Assembly: GCA_963513935.1 (NCBI GenBank)
Contig: OY740769.1
Span: 39,211,120-39,275,119 of the forward strand
Direction: 5' to 3'
DNA length: 64,000 nt
Source of the DNA: Aphrophora alni
Taxonomy: Eukaryota; Arthropoda; Insecta; Hemiptera; Aphrophoridae
The notes beneath the pieces were generated by a model. That model was not told where the DNA came from, ran no database searches, and saw nothing but the letters and a program-made list of their open reading frames with translations. Numbering within the stretch: position 1 is the stretch's first letter; each line of letters starts with the position of its first letter. This document shows positions 58,124 through 64,000 of the stretch, in pieces. Position numbers and translations under genes: made by a program.

Positions 58124-60914
58124 GATAACGCAGACAATTAATTATGAAAAAAAGTATTGTGAACGACTATAGGTCATCATAAAAATATGAACACGGTTGA
58201 AAGAAAATTTGTTTTTACGTATCAAGAATGGTTTTTAACATACATCTCACCTTATGTAGTGTAATCAAAAATAAAATTCTAAAAACTTGTAGAACTTTAA
58301 GAAATCGTCGTTGAAGACTAATGAAAAGACAAGTTAACGTATGAAATAAATGTTAGGTACTGTGATACTGCTAGTTGATTTTCCATCTGGTAATTTGGGT
58401 AACACAAATAGGTCCAGTCGCAGTATTTTTTTGGGAATTAAAATTCCCTTCTTTACTAATAAAAAGTAACTCCCTACTTTTAACTAGAGATGACGTAATT
58501 AAGCAACAGTCTATTTTTAAACACACAAATGTATATCATTTTGAACAGCTTGCACAAAAGCGTGGGCCATAGCCAATGGATCAACAGTTTGATTTTTTAA
58601 CTGATGTACTTGCACATCTAAAAAGCATGGATGTAAAATATATATGAGAATCACATGTTCTACACAAGAATGTGTTATAACAATACTAATATCTCATACA
58701 ACCTCAACAACTGCATAAATATGTTTTAATTATTTAATTTAAGTTGTATAAATTGACAGACACAGATGTAATAATAGAGAACCCATGAATTTCTGTATTG
58801 CCTCCAATATGGGTTTCAATACGCTTTTACTTAATCGAGAGCTCAATCGGTAGTCGAATTATTCATGTTTCAGTATGTTAAAACAGATATTTGACAATCG
58901 TATAGTAAACTTATTAATTTGAATAACGTTTTGTAGAAATCAAGTTATTGATTGAAGATATGGGTTTACTTTCATGATTATCTCAATCCATTTCCATCAA
59001 CCTAGGTCTGTTACAACCAAACTAATATTTTTTTTATAATTCGTTGTATAGCTACTGAAATTTATGTACAGATAATTTTCAAGGAATTTTACATTCTGAT
59101 TTGAAAGCTTGAGTACCAAAAGACGCTAAAAAACTTGTAAAGATAAATTATATGTTCCCCTTCCAGATTTGGATAAAGTGCTGAACTTGATTATTCGACT
59201 CTACCGTTTTGTAGTTATTATTCCATTATCTTCTGGTAAATCAATAACATATATGTATTTCGTTAGATTGCAAAAATAAATGTGGAATAATATATTCTAA
59301 CATGATTATTTTATATTTCCACACCACTCTGTTTTATTAGTTTGAATGAAGTTTCAAATTGAATCTTCAATATATACAACTACGATTCCACCTGCTTTGT
59401 GTCGATTTATTGAAGAATTGAGTTTGATGTATTGCTTTAACCGTAATACATTTATTTGTATTTTTCTTGCCTATATTATTGGTAATCATCTAGTATTTGA
59501 ATACACAGATCTGTAAAAACAAATAGACATCCATTCTCACTCACAAATCCATTAAACTAAATATAACTGTTCGTTGTCAAAATTGTCACTTCAAAAATAT
59601 TTAGTATATTTTATATTGAATAAAACGAACTTTTAAATAATGATTCTCGTCAAAGTACATTGAAAATCATTTCAAAACAATAAGTTTCCTTTACTTGCAA
59701 CTTTGTATACACATTTGTATCATGAAGACTCCAAAATAAACGAAAATGTCAAGGAAATCTTTAAATTGCGATTACCCTTACGTTTTAGATAACTGTTATT
59801 ATGCGTTTAAATTGTTTATTATTCACTCTGATTAACCGGCATTTTGACGACTATTTTTTTTTAGATGTATGTAATGATTTATCTAAATCCTTAAAAAAAA
59901 CTATTTTATAATAATCGAATCTTTGTGGGTCTCTTTTAGACTAGATAGGAACTCAAACATACCCTACAAAAAAAAATTTCAATATTTAGAAAATCAATTT
60001 AATAAATATTTTGCTTTATATAAATATATCTGCGTACTTTCTAGTTGTGTACAAGTGGGTATAAAATTATAGTTTGGTGTAAAAAGTATCATTTTTTTGT
60101 TACTGATATGCTGTAACGTACTTTTCTTTTCTGTTCATCACGTTGTTATAAACTTCAAATTTTACCAATAAATTTTCGATATATATTGTATTTGACGGTA
60201 TTTATACCAAAGACGTTGATCTTTCTTAGTTTCCATTGTTGTTCCATACATTTTAAAGCACCATTTTATGAGAGACGATAATGAATTATATTTATTGCTT
60301 TGTGTATTTACAAGGTTTGAGAAACATTTATTAAAAACTTCCAAATTTCATTCTAACAAGATAGCGTAGAGTCAAATCCATCACCCTCACTGAAACGTAT
60401 TGCCTAACTAAACTTAGTACTTTAGTCCTATATTTTACCTGCATAATTTATCTTTGTCTGAACATCAGGTGAAACGTTCTAGAAATTCCGTTTACACCTC
60501 CACGTTTCATTTGGTTGAAAACTAGTGATTTACATTTAAACTCACGTAAACGTTGGTACTTTGTATATTTTGGTCAGTTGGATAAGACGAAACACGAGAG
60601 AATTGTACTAATCTAACAAGTTTTGGAAAATTTATTTATTTTTCTGGGCATAACCATAGGTATTTCAATACCGGTTTTAGTTTAATCACTTTTCTTAACA
60701 ATATGAGTGTTTATGTGTACCGGTACTCTATTCTTTAAAATATTCTCTATGTTTTATAAATTTCTTTTCGTATTTTCCAAAACGTATCTTATTTGGTATT
60801 AAATTTATGTAACTATAACTTTCATATCAGACAAAACATGTTCCGATGAGAATTTTTCACAAATATTTTTATTACTAACTATTAATTATGAAATTTCTTA
60901 AGTAAACTTTTTTG
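58124..60914. other. Intergenic, no gene seen
   Basis: AT-rich sequence. The plus-strand frame 58375-58572 and its continuation after a stop have mildly coding-like residues (for example D-Q-Q-F-D-F-L-T-D-V-L) but no family match that I can name. Confidence 0.4.
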
Positions 60915-61059
60915 AACTTACCGTCCAATAGTCTTATTTAAACTTCCAACGAGGGCCGTTTCGGCCATTTTCAAGTTAAGGACTTATGTCCTCCGTCATT
61001 ATACATTTAAAAAACACATATTACACGTAAAAACACTTATGCACACTAGTTCACAAATA

Positions 61060-61359
61060 TTAACGAATACACGCTCGCACATTTTTATTACGTGTGGTCT
61101 GTTCACTGTCCACGGCTATACTGTCGATATAGGGTTGAGCACAGTTCTTATCTGTATTTGCTTCTGCGATATCTATTACTATGTCGAACAATGGATTGGA
61201 GTTGAAATTAAGTTTGTCATTAAGTAGCGTTTCTTTGTCTGTCCTGAAAGCTTTGTATATTTTATATTGTTCAAGAGCATTCATGCGCCTTCCTTTGCCG
61301 CACTTATGTAGAATTGTCAAAGATTTGTCAATCACATCAAATCCGTGCGCTGTTTCCAT
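61060..61359 (-). pseudogene. PLE C-terminal tail
   Basis: Continues the endonuclease in the shifted frame: E-T-A-H-G-F, L-H-K-C-G-K-G-R-R-M-N-A-L-E-Q-Y-K-I-Y-K and L-N-F-N-S-N-P-L-F-D, the usual end of GIY-YIG PLE proteins. The true stop is at the 61060 end. The methionine at the start is internal to the domain. Confidence 0.85.
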
Positions 61360-61616
61360 AATGTGTTCAGCAAATTTTGACTCTGTTTTCGGGGGTTGTG
61401 CTGATTGTATCGCGGGAGGGAGATGTTCTTTGAATCTATTATAAAACGACCAGTCTGTCCTATGTATTTTTTGGGGCAGTCAGCGCATGTTATCTGGTAT
61501 ACTCCTGTTTGTTGGAATTTATTGTTGTTGTTTGTATTTCTATTGAGTATTTGCGACAAATTATTCTTAATGCTATATGTTGTAATGTAAACTATTTTTC
61601 TGAAGGCGTTGCTCAA
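61332..61616 (-). pseudogene. PLE GIY-YIG endonuclease fragment
   Basis: Shows the G-V-Y and Y-I-G halves of the GIY-YIG nuclease fold, with the C-A-D-C pair that PLE nucleases insert between them. A shift after R-F-I-I (near 61440) moves the catalytic-arginine helix (R-F-K-E-H) out of frame, so this copy cannot make a whole nuclease. Confidence 0.9.
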
Positions 61617-61962
61617 TGAGTTATGTATTCTATGGTTGTATGGTACTGAAATGTATTTGTTATCTGTCTTTGTTCTGGGTTTTGCAGCCTTTATCTCTTG
61701 TTTTTTAATAATTTATCCACAATGGTGGGGTTGTATCCGTTTTTGGAAGCTATGTATTTAATTATATTATATTCCTCTCTGAAATCCTCGTATGCCATTG
61801 TTACTGTACGAAGTCTGTATATGAGGCTGTTGTATGCAGCCATTTTGTGCGAATGGGGGTGGTTTGAACTAATATGTATAGTATGGTCTGTGTTTGTGGG
61901 TTTCCTGTATATTTTGAACTGATGCCTCCCAGCGACTTTCGAGATGGTAAGGTCAAGGTAAT

Positions 61963-62355
61963 TTATACTATTATTCTGTTCTGTTTTGTTTTGAATTGTA
62001 AAGATGGATGAATATTATTCAGAAATGTTGCAAAACTTTGGATTTGTCTGTTTGTGCCACGATACAAAACTATAATGTCATCAACATAATGGTGATAATA
62101 GATTATATTTTTGAAATGCTTGTTATTAGTGGTCATTATATTATTAATCTCTATATAATTTAAAAATATTTCCGCCATTATGATAGACAAAGGGCAGCCC
62201 ATTACCAGTCCCTTGCTTTGTTTATAATATTCATTATTGAATTGGAAATAATTTTGGGACAAACATGTATTCAACATATTGGACAACTCCTCTATTGTTT
62301 TTTTATTCATCTTGTTGTTGTCTATTAAGTTTCTTAGTTTTCTATTAATTTCTGA
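61963..62355 (-). pseudogene. PLE reverse transcriptase fragment
   Basis: The RT domain core from before N-Y-F-Q-F to the palm, including Y-V-D-D. The annotated methionine at 62310 is internal; the frame is open further upstream (N-R-K-L-R-N-L). It ends at a premature stop caused by a shift in an AAAACAAAACAG run near 61975, after which the reading continues in the next frame with L-D-L-T-I. Confidence 0.88.
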
Positions 62356-63986
62356 GTTTATTCACACAAAAATAATTTATGAATTATATTTTAGATGGGA
62401 TTATAATAATTTGTAGTTCTAAGTGTATCTGCAATAAATTAAAATAATAAATTGCCAAATAAATGTATAGAAATAATGCAAGTATTTAGGAGGTCAAATT
62501 AGCTTTTGTTGCAGAATCTGCGGTTACAACTTGATAGTTATTGCATCCTATTACAAATTAATATAATAAATTTATTAGGTAAAACTTTTGTTTGATTTTG
62601 TCAGCTTTAAAATCCAGTACCTCGAAGCTGAATTATTTATTGCTAGGTATATAATTACTCTAACCCAATGAAGGACCTTATCTGATGTTTTCGATACTTT
62701 TCCAGCCGGGAGAGCAGATTTATTAACCAGATGCTTCTACCAGTGATATTTACCACCACCAATTTGCTCTATCCTTAAAACACGTCAACTATAATACAAA
62801 ACACGTAATGACTCATTGACCACTAATGTAACACAACTGTTCGAACTTTATTAAAGGTTATTTTGGTTTGTTAAGTAATATATATACCACAGGAATTCAT
62901 TCCTTACACTAAATATGCCTATATTATAGACAGAAGTATTAAACCACACACTTTTGGTCTAATTTTTCAGATTTTTAAATTTAAAAAGTTAATTAGTATT
63001 TGTATCCATTTTATTGATCGAATTATATAGAAAAGTGATTCAATATTAAGACTACTATATATCACACTCCGTTTATATTTGTTTGCGTTTGGTATCATAA
63101 AACTAATCAGAATGATATTTTTGAAAACGTAAAAAGAAGCTTTTCTAAAAATGGGGTGAAAATGTAAAAAGTGGTTCTGGCCTCATATTGCAAACTTTGA
63201 AGATTTGGAAATGCAACTTCCACCTTCCACCTTCCAACTCATGGACGCGGTTGCTCGAAATGGGATAACGTTTTTAAAAATAACTCGGTTATTAACAAAA
63301 TGTTGTATAATAAAAAATTATATAAAACGTTAAACGAAAAATGAATTTGGAAACGTTTTCAAAAAGTTTCAACTAAATGAATTTTGCTTACCAAAAATAA
63401 AAATCTCCTAGCCTTCACCACTATTTGTTTTTCAATTAAAGAATGTTTAATAATAATTATGTATATAGTTTTTAAAAACAAATATATCACAATTAATTGT
63501 ATTTTAATTTAATCCTAGATATTTACTTTAGAAATAAATATAAATTATATGATACATGAAACGTTTATGCCTATTAAAATTAACTAATTATTCAACAAAC
63601 TTGGGGATATACGATAAGAACTCGTTAATGATGAGGTTAGAAGTTTGTTCTTTAATGAAATAAATGCAAATTATACTGTAAATGCACATCGATAGGTACT
63701 CCATTCACTCTATTGATCCAATACAAATTTCTAGTAACCCAAAATATATTAGAATTTAATTATTACACGTCGTAATTTGTTCACGTATACGTGTGGGGAG
63801 GTATTATTTACTGTTACTTTCTAATCGTGATAATTCTTTTTAGTCTAGTCTCATGCTATGCACTAACCGCAGGGAGTTTACAAGAACGATTTACCTAGTT
63901 TTTTTTAAACTCCAAAGATGATTGCCCTCAAAATACCTAATATTTTAACTGAAGTAATATATTAATCTAAAATATTTTATGTTTAC
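62356..63986. other. Intergenic, no gene seen
   Basis: AT-rich sequence. A short CCACCTT direct repeat occurs at about 63220-63235. Nothing else is recognised. Confidence 0.45.
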
Positions 63987-64000
63987 CTGCTGATGAATTA
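63987..64000 (-). other. Possible splice donor at the window edge
   Basis: On the minus strand CATCAGCAG|GTAAAC forms a reasonable donor at 63986, so an exon of a minus-strand transcript could enter from the right edge. Only 14 bases are visible. Confidence 0.2.

Larger units (their letters stand above)
60915..62355 (-). mobile_element. Penelope-like element (PLE), 5'-truncated and frameshifted
   Basis: Read on the minus strand: the RT finger/palm region starts near 62355 with no start codon. RT motifs are N-Y-F-Q-F, K-G-L-V-M-G-C-P-L-S and the catalytic Y-V-D-D. Then come I-Y-R-K-P-T-N-T-D and N-G-Y-N-P, typical of the PLE RT end. Next is a GIY-YIG endonuclease (G-V-Y-Q-I-T-C..C...Y-I-G-Q-T-G, then R-F-K-E-H in another frame) and a tail with L-H-K-C-G-K-G-R-R-M-N-A-L-E-Q-Y. 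Frameshifts lie near 61975, 61700 and 61440. RT plus GIY-YIG defines EN-containing PLEs. Past the stop, a GGCC-GAAAC-GGCC hairpin at about 60950-60970 and AAGTTTAAATAAGACTATTGG belong to the terminal repeat. Confidence 0.9.

Noticed and set aside
61181..61922. Plus-strand frames over the Penelope-like element
   Set aside because: Antisense shadows; the minus strand carries the RT and GIY-YIG motifs.

Overview
The window looks like AT-rich insect (or at least arthropod) nuclear DNA. It has very long introns, many (AT)n and (CT)n microsatellites, short interstitial TTAGG/CCTAA arrays (the usual arthropod telomere pentamer), and decayed Penelope, LINE, hAT and mariner-like elements. The species cannot be fixed from sequence alone. 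A hemimetabolous insect is a guess from the repeat content.

One host gene is fully readable: an EVA-1 / EVA1C orthologue on the minus strand. I joined eight coding exons, spread from 37389 down to 6096. Every splice site is GT-AG and the phases agree throughout, giving 1374 nt (457 codons plus a stop). In order the protein has a signal peptide (exon 1), a first SUEL-type galactose-binding lectin domain (exons 2-3), a second SUEL domain (exons 4-5), an acidic juxtamembrane linker (exon 6), one transmembrane helix (exon 7) and a cytoplasmic tail (exons 7-8). In other animals this family is a cell-surface axon-guidance receptor that works with Robo-type and DCC-type receptors.

Layout. 1-6095 lies 3' of eva-1 and holds one copy (A) of a large duplicated segment plus a 767-bp foldback MITE. 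6096-37389 is eva-1; its introns carry Penelope-type terminal repeats, a 45-bp-arm hairpin, microsatellites, a third partial copy (C) of duplicated sequence and a 5'-truncated LINE. 37390-52240 lies upstream and holds copy B of the duplicated segment, a 405-bp (CT)n tract, a 165-bp-arm inverted repeat, a second (CT)n tract broken by a 200-N gap, and a possible upstream noncoding exon near 52.0 kb. 52240-64000 holds a hAT remnant with an in-frame internal deletion, a TTAGG array, an unrecognised GC-richer open stretch and a 5'-truncated Penelope-like retroelement with three frameshifts.

The most useful unexpected point is that sequence just upstream of eva-1 (copy B) is duplicated in the same orientation at the left edge of the window (copy A). 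This fits either a tandem duplication of the locus, which would place an eva-1 paralogue just outside the left edge, or an old interspersed repeat. I found no prokaryotic, viral or CRISPR-like system. Most short open frames here are chance frames in AT-rich or CT-repeat DNA.
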